64,000 nucleotides of DNA, from assembly GCA_017506865.1 (NCBI GenBank), contig JAFCMP010000528.1, positions 620,001 through 684,000 on the forward strand, read 5' to 3'. The notes beneath the pieces were generated by a model. The model had not been told where the DNA came from and did not search any database. It saw nothing but the letters and a program-made list of their open reading frames with translations. The position numbers and the translations under genes are program-made. This document shows, in pieces, positions 1-9,783 of this stretch (positions within the stretch are counted from its first letter, which is position 1; every line of letters starts with the position of its first letter). This DNA comes from Tribonema minus (Eukaryota; Sar; Xanthophyceae; Tribonematales; Tribonemataceae).

Positions 1-423
1 CTGCGCCTGTCAAGGCTTTGGATTCCAAAAACGCTCAATGAGGTGGCCTGATACTGTCGAGAAGACTACTACTTTAATATATCTGAACCTAGTGATGGAA
101 CAGAAGAGATTGCACCGTGCTTTGTACCACGGTCTGCTTGGAACAGCTACTGCAATCAGTCCTTTCCCTGCTTCTGTGGTGAAACAGCCAATTTCCCAGG
201 TGAGTCGTGAAGATCTCCTGCACCCCTGACCAGACTTGCCCTGCAGCTTCAAGAGCAAGTACCTGCTACACACGCCCCGAAATGCGCCAATGATTCAAGC
301 AAAGGGCCCGGAGGGTAACTTTCGCCCTTGTCAACCACTCTCACACGTCGAGGTCAGTACATTTGAGCTCACTCAGAGAAACATCACATGCACCACACAA
401 TATGAGTAGGGCTGCCACCGCAC

Positions 424-3400
424 CTCAACAAGCTCCATGGCCTCCCCACCCTGCGGCTGGCTTTGGTACAGGTGCAGCAGGAAGAAGCGGTGCATGTACG
501 GGCAGCAGCAGTGCTCAAGGGGCCCTTCCACCTCCTGCACAGGCAGAAAAATCGCACAGCGCATGCCAAGAGTCAGCGGTGATGCACGAAACAAGCGGTC
601 CAGTGCAGTATGCAAGTCTGGGTGGTATAACCTCATCACTGCACCGTATGACCTCATCACTGCACCGTATGACTGACAGTGCCTCGCTTGGTCATTGAAT
701 CGGCAGAAGTGTTCACAGTTTCAATTTTATGACGCCCCTCGGGAGCAGCTACACGTGCAACAAATGTGTCAGTACAGGATGCTATGTCATTGTGCCTCTT
801 CTTGCGACGCTCTCCGAAAAAATGTACACTCAATAACTGTCCAGCCAGTAGCACTGCAAAGCCAGTGACGACATAGAGCGCTGTGAATAACGCGAATGCG
901 GCAGTCATGGGCCGCAAGCAAGCTGGGGCACACCACACTATGTGTTGATATCAAATCACTCAGGCACCGCACCTCAGGGATGGTGTCGAACTGCAGTGCC
1001 ACCTCTGCCAGGTCCAGCCATGCCGACCAGTTCCATGAGTACGTGCGCACGCTCTCCAGCAGCACTGACAGCGCGCACAGGGGGTCCTGCGTGGGGCTGG
1101 CAGAGCGCAGCAGGGGAAATGCACAAGATGACCGGGTCCACAAGCTGAGTGTGTGCATGAGTAACAGACCCGCAGAACCATTGCCACCAGCCCAGCCAGG
1201 TGCATTCCGCTTGCAAATAAGCTCAGCTGCATCAGCTGCTACTGTGCCTTGGGGTAGTTACGAGCAATAACATGTTAGTGTTTGTCCTGTTTGTGAATTA
1301 TTTGTGCCATGAAGCAATGCAATGCCTGCATGTTTACATACACTGGGGTTCCACGTGCGTGGTGGACGTACACATGCAGGAGCTGCAGACGCCATTCACG
1401 GCATTTGCTGATATGGTGATCACGGCAGTTGCTGATTTGATGCTTCTGGTCTTGCGCCATGCAGCTGCCATGTGAATTGTGCACAGGTGACAAGGGCGGG
1501 TGTGTCCTCAGCGGCATTGCCGCACCTGACGACCTTCATCTCGCGCAGCACTACGCCGAACATGTACAGGCCGAACCCATCCAGCTGGCCGCGCTCGTGA
1601 AGCGTGGATAGCTCCTGCACGGGTTGCACATGTCAAGAAAAAATAGCACATGGTACGCGGAATGAGCACTTTCATCATCGGCAGGAACTTCAGCTTCAGC
1701 AGCATTAAAAAGTGTAAAAGGCGCAATCTGCGCAGCCGGGTTCCGCACAATAAACAGGATAAGTCCTGCAAAGCGCCTCATCTTCGTCGCATATGCATTT
1801 GTTGTCGCAAGTCAGCTGAATGTCAATGCCAACGCACGTTCAGAGAGCCGTATCGTATACCTCAATGAATTCAAACAGACAAGTAGTCGCGACTCACCAC
1901 CAGTGATTGCATGCCAGCTGAACATCAACGCAGCAGGCCTGACAAATTTTCAAAATATAAGTCGACTGGTGTGCACACTCATACATCCTTATTATGCATA
2001 ATCAGCCCATGGGGCGAGTTGTTTATAGATAAATGAGAGCACAAAAAGGGGGGTGGGGCGCCATTATTATATGGTGAAAAAAAGGATGGGATGCATATAT
2101 GTTTCAGCCATTTTAGCCCATCTGTCACCATCATGAGGTGCCAGCATGCTTCTACGCCGCTCCTACAACCGGTTCAACTTTCGGAAAGCCAGCTGCTGCT
2201 TCTGGGACCCTTTTGTGAGTTTGGCTACATTGCTAGCTGTCTTTCTGTCTGTTCTGCGCGTTGCTCACAGTGCATGCAAGCGCACACACAATGCGGTAAT
2301 GTAGCATGAGTTACTGAGTGCGCAGAGTACACGTACGTACGCACAGGATACATGCTGTTCATGCATGCGAGAAAATGAGGGGGGGGGGGGACATTTTATG
2401 AGGGGAAAATAAGGGTGGGGCGTCATTTTGTGAGGGCTCCGAAAATCATTTAAAAAAAAAATCACCTCATGGACTTAAGTATAGATAATAGTATCATAAT
2501 ACGATTATGGCGTTATATCATTGTCGATAGACTGGGGAAAGGGGGGGGAGGGCGTACCTCATGTAGCGTCAATAGATTTGGGTTGGTGACACTGCAGCGC
2601 TCCAGCGGCCCCGACAATTTCGCTTTCTCCTCCGCCTGCGCAGGGCGATGCATTCAGCAGCAGGATCTATGTGTACTGTGAAGTGCATTAATTTCTGGTG
2701 CATACGCCGCATATGGTGAGTGCGCTTGAAGACGTTCGCGGCAGGGGTTGCAGGAGTGCACGGTCAGAGGACGCCAGTGATTAGATCACACAACCTGGAC
2801 CATGAGGGCCTGCAGTTAAATACGTTGCATATGAGCCAGGTCCCAGCAGACGCGCACCTGTTTCAAAACTGCCATCTTACTTATTACTTGTTGTCAGATC
2901 ATATCGTGCTTGGTGCCAGATACAGCTTGCGACAAATGCAGTCTGAAAACAGGAAGAGTGTATATGGACTGCTGCCTTGATTGACCACACTGCACAACTT
3001 CAATCAGGGCTCTGTCAAGTGCGCATGAAAGTACAAACAAGAAAACTGTCCATCAACTGCACACGATCCTACTCCACATTACGGGGTGCACTCAGGTGAC
3101 ACCCTCTCCCATGCATACCTTGCGTTTCTCTCCGGCAAGGTACAGCGCGTAGTGCCGCACAAACTGCGCGTGTGCTGGCAGCTCGGCGACCGCCTGCGCA
3201 TCGCTGCCAAACACTGCTGCTGCTCGCTGTGCCAGTCACGAAAGGGCGGAGATGTGTTGTGTGAGTGCAACAGGAGAAGACAGCTCCAAAGGCACACCCT
3301 GTCACTTGAGGGGCTGCGGTGTAAGGGGCATCAACGACGCATCAAATTAACAACTTGTTTCTTTTTTACAGGTTTTCTTGATGCTGGTTTTTTTTAAGCT

Positions 3401-4818
3401 TGATTTTTTTTTTATTGTTTTTATTGACCACTGTTTTGGAATCTAAACTGGTAGTTAATATCCATCTTTTATGAACGCAAGCGTTTTTGGTTTGGACGTC
3501 CCTTGGATAATTTCTGAAAGCAACTATTGATGAGTAAATTTTAAATTTGCATTTTTGGTGACAAAATTCCGAAGCTTAAAACATTAATCATAGAAGTATA
3601 AAGTTCCATTTAACAAAAATAAAGCTGACGAAACAAAACCATGGCTGAGCCTACGCTAATAAATTGAATGCTTCTTACATATGGCAAAGATAGCCCACGA
3701 ATTAAAGCTTTTACTTTACTTGAAGACTTCCGTACAACCTTGGATCTATTGATGATCCAACTACACTTGAATAATCATATTTTGCTTGCGATTTGGGTGG
3801 GCTGGAAAAGTTTGGAAAAGATTTGCGTCGTCTTCACAAACTGCAGTTAAAAGCAAGTATCGACAATTTTCCTCACTTGCATCTTGCATTCAATGTATTG
3901 GGATTATTATTAGCTGTTGAAAATTTACTGCAAGCGAAAGTTCCGTCAAAAAACAATATTTTGAAGAATGCACCCAAGGTTAAAGAAGAACAACATGCAA
4001 GATTTTTTGGTCACGGTAAACTTAATAACAATGATGACACATGTGCGTTTACAATGACAGGGCGATATCCATTGGGTGAACTCAAAAAACAAAGCTACAC
4101 ACACTCTGCTGCACAGTCCTACAGCGCTGCTCCATTTGCATGCCATGTGCAGGTACCTGATCATTGCTGTCAGCCCGGTGCTAGTCGGCACAGGGGCGGC
4201 AGTGCGATCTGTGGTCAGCATGGCATGTGTGTATGCAACACTGCACCGAGACCAACCTCACATTGGGAGCGTGTGTCCAAAACAGAAATTGTGATTTGGC
4301 TGTGTGATTGTACAAACCTGGACATTGGGCGTTGCTGACAGTAGTCAGCCCCAGGGTCACTACATTCCACAGGCTGCCTGCCGGCAGCGGCGCTGCAGCG
4401 CGCCTACTGATCTGGCACGCTGCTCCTACTTGAGGTGTAGTTGCAGCTCAATGTTTTTAAATCAGCACGTCCTTTGACCGTAAAGTTGACCGTGGTCCTT
4501 CCATGCCAGCAGCTTCCGTGCCAGCAGCTTCCGTGCCAGCAGCAGCTAGCAGTTAACACGCCAAGCGCAGCCGGTGATGACGCGAACCATTCTTCCCTTT
4601 ACTTAGTTGTCACAGACTGATGGGACTGTGAAGACGTGATGCACTCGCGTTGGGCACACACCTGGTATTCGCCGGTGTCCAGCAATGTCCTCGCAAACAG
4701 CAGTTGATCATGCCACATGCTATCCATGCCGTCTCCCTCAGTAAACTCCACACGTGGGTACAAACTGGAGTGCGCGCTAGCTGGCCCTGGCGGCAGCCCC
4801 AGTAGCTGCTCCGCTGCC
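424..4818 (-). CDS. APC8: APC8/CDC23, anaphase-promoting complex TPR subunit (partial, runs off left edge)
   Basis: Scaffold subunit of the APC/C ubiquitin ligase, acting in the nucleus in mitotic cyclin and securin turnover. Exons, in transcript order on the minus strand: 4818-4662, 3226-3119, 2635-2558, 1614-1534, 1086-973, 534-424. All are flanked by AG and GT and the reading phase is continuous across every junction. Family hallmarks appear in order: AAEQLLGL, then LLFARTLLDTGEYQ, FVRHYALYLAGEKRK, LDGFGLYMFGVVLREM, YSWNWSAWLDLAEVAL and HRFFLLHLYQSQPQ. These match the N-terminal half of APC8/CDC23, including the conserved YALYLAGEKRK and PWNWSAW-like segments. The TPR-rich C-terminal half must lie left of base 1; the sequence at the very edge ends in an AG acceptor-like site. 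The donor at 1533 (GTCGTC) is weak. The start codon was not found with certainty. Confidence 0.9.
629..672 (+). repeat. 22-bp direct tandem duplication
   Basis: Two adjacent copies of a unit reading CCTCATCACTGCACCGTATG plus two bases, inside an APC8 intron. Simple slippage product. Confidence 0.8.
3340..4070 (+). other. AT-rich, organelle-like insert with a broken reading frame
   Basis: This stretch inside the large APC8 intron is strikingly AT-rich, with T and A runs and AAA/TTA/AAT codons, against GC-balanced or GC-rich surroundings. On the plus strand it reads like a conserved protein: 3668 to about 3800 gives YGKDSPRIKAF, LLEDFRTTLDLLMIQLHL. It then shifts frame near 3795 and continues GLEKFGKDLRRLHKLQL, NFPHLHLAFNVLGLLLAVE, EEQHARFFGHGKL to about 4040. 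An earlier piece near 3473 reads ERKRFWFGRPLDNF and then stops. The composition and decay suggest a nuclear copy of chloroplast or mitochondrial DNA. I cannot name the source gene. A decayed foreign or viral-like insert is the alternative. Confidence 0.5.
4499..4552 (+). repeat. Short tandem repeat, ~17-bp unit
   Basis: About three adjacent copies of a unit close to CAGCAGCTTCCGTGC, ending in CAG/AGC-rich sequence, in the APC8 intron between 3226 and 4662. Confidence 0.7.
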
Positions 4819-4863
4819 CTGCGCTCAAATGATCAGCACGCAATTGCGTTGACTTTCACATAC

Positions 4864-4921
4864 CATGATGTGCGTTTGCGCTGGATCGGGCAGGCTGCGT
4901 ATGCACAGCAATATCGCTGCC
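4864..4921 (-). CDS. APC8: Candidate upstream APC8 exon
   Basis: The next known exon starts with a lone G, so its upstream partner must end two bases into a codon. A strong donor, ATG|GTATGT in minus-strand reading, ends the candidate exon at 4864. It leaves TG, which with the following G makes Trp and gives W-AAEQLL, the residue expected before AAEQ in APC8. AG acceptors at 4922 or 4881 would both keep the phase. A stretch further upstream (near 4940-4980) reads ELLHEALRQL, like the family N-terminus, but in another frame, so a further exon or a sequence error is possible. Confidence 0.35.
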
Positions 4922-5485
4922 CTGCACAGGCGCTGGAGAGAACGGCATGAGTTGCCGCAGAGCTTCATGCAGAAGCTCAACTACGATTTCCAATTCAAAT
5001 GCTCAGCAGCCCTGGCAGCAGTACTTCAGCAGCAACTTTTCTCTGCAGCGTCTGGTTTACTACCACTTCGTTTTAATACGTCGCGCTAAGTTTGGGTTTC
5101 TGAAGAAGCTGCCAAATCGCCGTCTCCCTTGCTGCTGCAATGTGCATTTTGAACTTCAGTAATTTCCAACTTCTTGTTGACATTGCTCACCACTTGGATG
5201 CCAGCTTCAGTCCCCTCGCTGACAGATCCCTCACAGCCAGCCTCAGCTCATATTTAGCAACTGCTCTCTGCGCCGTTGCATCCGCCAGCAGGCCACTGGT
5301 GTCGCCCGACAGGCTTTCATTCATGCTGCCTCAACCCACACCAGGATCAAACACACAGCGAAAAGTGTGCTGCTCGCGCGTATGTCTGTGCTCGTTGCTG
5401 CCGCCTTAAGCTTTCCTGCAGAGACTTGCTCCGTAAGGTTGCTGATTTGATTTGAGCTTTTCCAAGGTTGATCTTCAACCTAAAG
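4922..5485. other. Spacer between APC8 and the retrotransposon
   Basis: No convincing gene is seen here beyond the possible APC8 N-terminal pieces. It presumably holds the APC8 5' end, with promoter and leader. A small hairpin, GGTTGATCTTCAACC, lies at about 5466-5480, immediately before the retrotransposon 3' end. Confidence 0.4.
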
Positions 5486-5556
5486 TTGAAGTTGTATATT
5501 ATGTCCTGGACCGCATGGGCTGCGCGCACGATAAATCGGGCTTGCAATAACTAAAT

Positions 5557-8500
5557 CTACGGAGGGGCCGGCGGTTCGGCGCTGGCCGGCGAGGGCCGCG
5601 GCACTTGCAACAGTGCGATGCGGCGGTAAGCGCTGACGTCGCCATCAGGGGCAATGACTGCGTTCCAGTTGTCGATCACGACACGTGTGAGCGCGCGCTG
5701 TAGCGCGAGGGAGGTGCGGCGGCGCCAGAAGGCAACGCGCTGCGCGAGATTGTAGCTGCCCTGCGAGCTCTGCTCGGCGAGTGCGTGTAGCAGCGCTTGG
5801 GTGTCGCGTGACATAGCGCCGAAGTGGTCAAAGGCTGCGGAAAATAGGGTGTGTGTAGTGGGGTCCAGGGCCCCTGAGACTACGTATGTGTCTATCTTTT
5901 CCTGCGAAGCCGATTCAAGCACGTGCTGCACATCGCGCGCGCCCCCCTGAGCCTGACGGAGGCGGGAGGGGCATGAGCTGTCACGTATGGTGACGTCTAT
6001 GCAACAAGCTACTTCAAAGCCGCCGCGCAGTTTAGTGCACCGGCCTGCTGCTACCGCGTCGGCGCTCGGCTGCACTTTAGGGACTGGAAGGCAGACCTGG
6101 TTGCTGCCAAAGACGATGTCCATGAACTTGTTGAACCCGTGGCGCGCCGCGTAGCGGCGGAAGGGGGCAAGGGTGTCCCGGTCGAGACCGCGGAGGTGGG
6201 CCACCTGCTTGAGCAGCTGAAAGAGCGCGTCTGCGAGCAAGTTGTGTCGCGTGACGTTAAGCCCTTGTGTGCAGCGGCGCAGGTGGGCACCCGAGTCCAC
6301 TGGTCTATGGCACTTGGGGCACCGCGCCGCAGCGGGGGCGGGGCGCTCCACGCCCAGGTGGCGCCGCAGCGTCTCGCGGAATTCCGGCGGGGACATGGTC
6401 TCCGCTGGGTCAGTGCTCGGCAATTGCGCCAAGAAACCCATGGCCCCCTTAGAGGCGCCGCTGCGCCACGCCGCGACTGCTTCCAACGCATTTGCTGCTT
6501 CAAGCCGACGCAGCTGCGTGGCGGCGAGCGCTGCGTCTAGCACCCGTGATAGCGCCGCTTGACGCCGCGGCAGCACGGCGGCCGGCGGGGCCTGGGCAGA
6601 GCCTGGCTCGCGCGCCACCGCTGGCGCAGCAGCGCGGCGCGCGCCGGCGCGAGTCCGCATGCCCGGCCCCGCAGCTCCGCCTGCCCGTTGCAGCAGATCG
6701 CGCAGCGCCCGCCATGCGCCGTCGTCCTGGCGCCAGTCCTGGTACCAGACCGTGGGCAGGAGCAGTGCGAGGGCCGCTGCAGCCTCATCGCTGCCGCTGC
6801 GCAGCTGCTGCAGGCAGGTAGCTATCTGGGTGAAGGTGAAGCCATAGCGGGCATGCTCTAGGACGCGGCTGCGTGCCGCGACTGGAAATGCCGCCAGTGC
6901 CGGCCCCATGCACTCGAGGGAACGTGCAGCAAATGCGGCACATGCACGGGGCGCCGCGCCCAGCACGCCAAAGCCACCACTCCCCAGCCGCAGATGCACG
7001 TGTACCTGCTGATGTGCTGGTAGCGTCACTGGGGCCTCGCCACCCCAGTCGGCGCCGCGTACCCATGCCACTGCCGCCGCCCACAGAGAGGGCGGCGCCG
7101 CCGCCGCCGAAACCGCCGGCGGGCCGCGGCAATCGTCACCCGCCGCCGGCGCGCCCTGGTGGGCCGGCGGCGTAAGACCCGCCGATGGCTCCTGCGCCAG
7201 CGCGGCCACGGCCGCTAGCGTGATGGCGTCGAAGCGCCGTAGCTCCTCGTGCGTGAGGGATGGCGCTGTATTGCGCGAGACATGCCCTGCGCGGGCGGGG
7301 ACGGCAAGACACAGAATGGAGAAGGCAGCCTGCACATCCTCCATCTGCACAAGCTCCGCAACCAGGCGGTCGGTGCCGGGGGCACGAAGGGTCGCCGCCA
7401 CTTGCGCGCGCACGAAGCCCTCGGTGCCGACCGGCACCCCCATCAGCGTGATGCCGTCGTCACATACTGGTACGGGGACATTGGCGGCGGCAAAGACGGC
7501 GGCGGCGCGCTCGCGGGCGCCGCCTGAGGCCGGCACCAGCGCCGCGCATTTCGTGACGTTGACCTGAATGTTGAGCTCGCTCAGCGCCTGTTGTATGAAG
7601 CAGAACGCGCGGCCAACGTGGCCGAGCACCGGCGCGTCACAGCTGGGCGTCATGATGGTGAGGTCATCGAGGTAGCCCGGAAGCGCCAGTTGCGGGAACT
7701 TGGCGCGGGCAGCCACCATGGTGCCGCGCAGTGCCAGCGCGAACAGCAGCGGCCCCAATGGGTCGCCCTGCTGCACGCCCTGTTGGGAGAGGATGATGGC
7801 GGCGTCGGCGTGCCCATCTAGGCCAAATTGTAGCCAACTTGAAGGGGCCCGGCCGGGGCCGTAGATGTGCTCGACGTAGCCGTACAGGCCAGGCAGATGC
7901 TCGGCCACCGCGGTGAGGACTGCCGAGCGCGACAGCGCGTTGAAGGCGTTGCTGCCGTCAATGGCAAGGAGCACGCCGCCGCACTCATGCGTGAGCTGCG
8001 CCATGAGCGCCACTCTCTCTGCGCCCCCCCGCGCGCCGACCCCAAACTGGCCAATTGGTTCCAGCAGCGCGGAGACGCGGTCCCGGGTGTCCGTGCAGAA
8101 GGTGCGGGCGAACAGGCGGCGGATGGTGTCGCCGCACGCGATGGGGCGCGCCTTCTCGCCCACAGCGCTGAGGCGCGCGGCTGCATGGAGGCGCCAAAAG
8201 GGGGCGGGCAGCGTGGCGGGGGTGGAGTACGCCGTGGTACCCAGCCACGCCAGTAGCTCAAGGAGCCAGTCAACCATGCGCCCCGACGTGTGCGCCGTGT
8301 GCCGGACGCACTGCTGGAGGTGGGAGTTGCGCAGCCCAGAGGGACCGGCGGCCGAGCCAGGGTTGGCGGCGAGGATGGCCTCACGTAGCCCGTCCGCTGT
8401 GAACGAAGCGCAGTTGAGTGGTGCCGGCGCCGCCAGCGCCGCCGCCGCCACTGAGCTGCGCGCCCGCGATGCCGCGGCATCCAGCTTCGCACACGCATCG

Positions 8501-9750
8501 CCAGCTGGGTGTTTAGCCTGCAGTTTATGCAAGGTAGCGGAGTCGCGGGGGGCAGATGTGTCAGCACCCTCCGCCAGCAGCCGCGCGGCGCGCCTGACGC
8601 CGCCCGGCTGCCGCGCCGTCGCCGCCGCGCGCTCGCGGACTGCCGCCGCCGCCTCCGTCATGGACCTAGCGCGACGCGCGCACGCACGGGCGGCGCCACG
8701 GCGGCAGAAGGCCAGCGCTGTGTGCGTGAGTAGCTCCAGCTCGCCTGCCGCGAAGGCCGTGAAACGGTGCGCCCGCGGCAAGGAGCCGTCGGGCACTAGC
8801 AGCAGGCACGGCAGCAGATGCAGCAGCTTGCACCATGCACCCGCTGTAGCGGACGCCTGCGCCGCTGCCTCGGCACCGTGCGCCTGCGCTACCGCCGTTT
8901 GCGCCTCCCGGAGGCCCGCCAGCGTGGCCGTCAAAGCGGCCGTGAAGTCCGAGCGGTGCTCCAGGCGAATGCGGCGGCCAACCACCAGTTGCTGCTGCAG
9001 TACGTAGTCAAAGGAGAGTTCGTCCAGCGCTGCGCGCGCGGGCAAGAGCGGCGCGAGCGTCCAGAGCGGAAGCGCGCTGCGCCACGTTGGCCCTGCAGCA
9101 GCCACCGCGGCAGCTGCGCGGGCGCCGGGGCCGCGCGTGCCGCCACTGGCTGTAGGGAGGGGGAGAATGGGGGGCAGAGGCGCGACGCCGCGAGGCAAGC
9201 GCGGCCGCTGCGTTGTGCTCGCGGGCCGGGATTTGTCGAGGTGCTTGCGCAGGTGCAACTTTCTGAGCACGCACCCGGGCTCGCCGCACGAGACGCATGC
9301 GCAGAGTACCAGCTCACTGACAGGTTCCACGGCGCGGTAGGTGCCCTCGCCAGCGCGATGGAGGCCCTGGGTCAGACACTCGGCGTCAATCACCTGCATA
9401 CGCGTGAGGAAATCGGCAGGCATATCCGGATGCTCGCGGCGCTGGTGATCCGCCAGCGCCGTGGCGATGCGGCGCGCCAGCGCCGGCGACGCTGATGTCT
9501 GCGCGGTGAGCGTGTGCGCCTCCCCGTTCCTGCGGAGGCGCGGTTTGGGCACTGGCACCCGAAAGAGGCAGCCAGTGTCATGTAAAGGGCAGCGCGGATA
9601 AATCATTATGGCAGCCGTTGCAGGCTGAGCGGGCGCCTGCACTGCCTCGGGCTGCGCCGGATCTGTGCCCGCCGCGGCAGCCGCTGCTGCAGCAGCAGCT
9701 GCCGCAAGGGCCGCTGGTGCGGCTCCCCCTGAAGTAGAGTCGAACATCAT
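5557..9750 (-). CDS. Retrotransposon ORF2: reverse transcriptase with CCHC and restriction-like endonuclease
   Basis: A 1,397-residue polyprotein that would nick the target and prime cDNA synthesis on it. The N-terminus is Ala-rich, and a C2H2-like finger lies at about 155-170 (C155, C160, H166, H170). RT motifs: an AGPSGLRNSHL template-grip motif at 468-478, KARPIACGD at 533, motif A AIDGSNAF with catalytic D598, motif B GVQQGDPLGPLLF at 658, and motif C GYLDD with D695 and D696. A zinc knuckle follows at 1144-1160 (CPKC...H...C), then a restriction-like endonuclease signature with PSAD at 1228-1231 and IDVTI at 1251. There is no AP-type endonuclease. The start is a tandem ATG ATG 33 bases after the ORF1 stop, so translation by reinitiation is likely. 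The frame is complete and no catalytic residue is missing. Confidence 0.95.
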   Translation of the reverse strand: MMFDSTSGGAAPAALAAAAAAAAAAAAGTDPAQPEAVQAPAQPATAAIMIYPRCPLHDTGCLFRVPVPKPRLRRNGEAHTLTAQTSASPALARRIATALADHQRREHPDMPADFLTRMQVIDAECLTQGLHRAGEGTYRAVEPVSELVLCACVSCGEPGCVLRKLHLRKHLDKSRPASTTQRPRLPRGVAPLPPILPLPTASGGTRGPGARAAAAVAAAGPTWRSALPLWTLAPLLPARAALDELSFDYVLQQQLVVGRRIRLEHRSDFTAALTATLAGLREAQTAVAQAHGAEAAAQASATAGAWCKLLHLLPCLLLVPDGSLPRAHRFTAFAAGELELLTHTALAFCRRGAARACARRARSMTEAAAAVRERAAATARQPGGVRRAARLLAEGADTSAPRDSATLHKLQAKHPAGDACAKLDAAASRARSSVAAAALAAPAPLNCASFTADGLREAILAANPGSAAGPSGLRNSHLQQCVRHTAHTSGRMVDWLLELLAWLGTTAYSTPATLPAPFWRLHAAARLSAVGEKARPIACGDTIRRLFARTFCTDTRDRVSALLEPIGQFGVGARGGAERVALMAQLTHECGGVLLAIDGSNAFNALSRSAVLTAVAEHLPGLYGYVEHIYGPGRAPSSWLQFGLDGHADAAIILSQQGVQQGDPLGPLLFALALRGTMVAARAKFPQLALPGYLDDLTIMTPSCDAPVLGHVGRAFCFIQQALSELNIQVNVTKCAALVPASGGARERAAAVFAAANVPVPVCDDGITLMGVPVGTEGFVRAQVAATLRAPGTDRLVAELVQMEDVQAAFSILCLAVPARAGHVSRNTAPSLTHEELRRFDAITLAAVAALAQEPSAGLTPPAHQGAPAAGDDCRGPPAVSAAAAPPSLWAAAVAWVRGADWGGEAPVTLPAHQQVHVHLRLGSGGFGVLGAAPRACAAFAARSLECMGPALAAFPVAARSRVLEHARYGFTFTQIATCLQQLRSGSDEAAAALALLLPTVWYQDWRQDDGAWRALRDLLQRAGGAAGPGMRTRAGARRAAAPAVAREPGSAQAPPAAVLPRRQAALSRVLDAALAATQLRRLEAANALEAVAAWRSGASKGAMGFLAQLPSTDPAETMSPPEFRETLRRHLGVERPAPAAARCPKCHRPVDSGAHLRRCTQGLNVTRHNLLADALFQLLKQVAHLRGLDRDTLAPFRRYAARHGFNKFMDIVFGSNQVCLPVPKVQPSADAVAAGRCTKLRGGFEVACCIDVTIRDSSCPSRLRQAQGGARDVQHVLESASQEKIDTYVVSGALDPTTHTLFSAAFDHFGAMSRDTQALLHALAEQSSQGSYNLAQRVAFWRRRTSLALQRALTRVVIDNWNAVIAPDGDVSAYRRIALLQVPRPSPASAEPPAPP

Positions 9751-9783
9751 TACGATGAATGAGGGGAGCGCCGCACCGGCGGC

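Noticed and set aside
7818..9495. Long open frames on both strands overlapping retrotransposon ORF2 (e.g. 7913-9007 plus, 7818-8567 minus)
   Set aside because: They are GC-rich antisense or shifted shadows of ORF2 with Arg/Ala-skewed composition and no domains.
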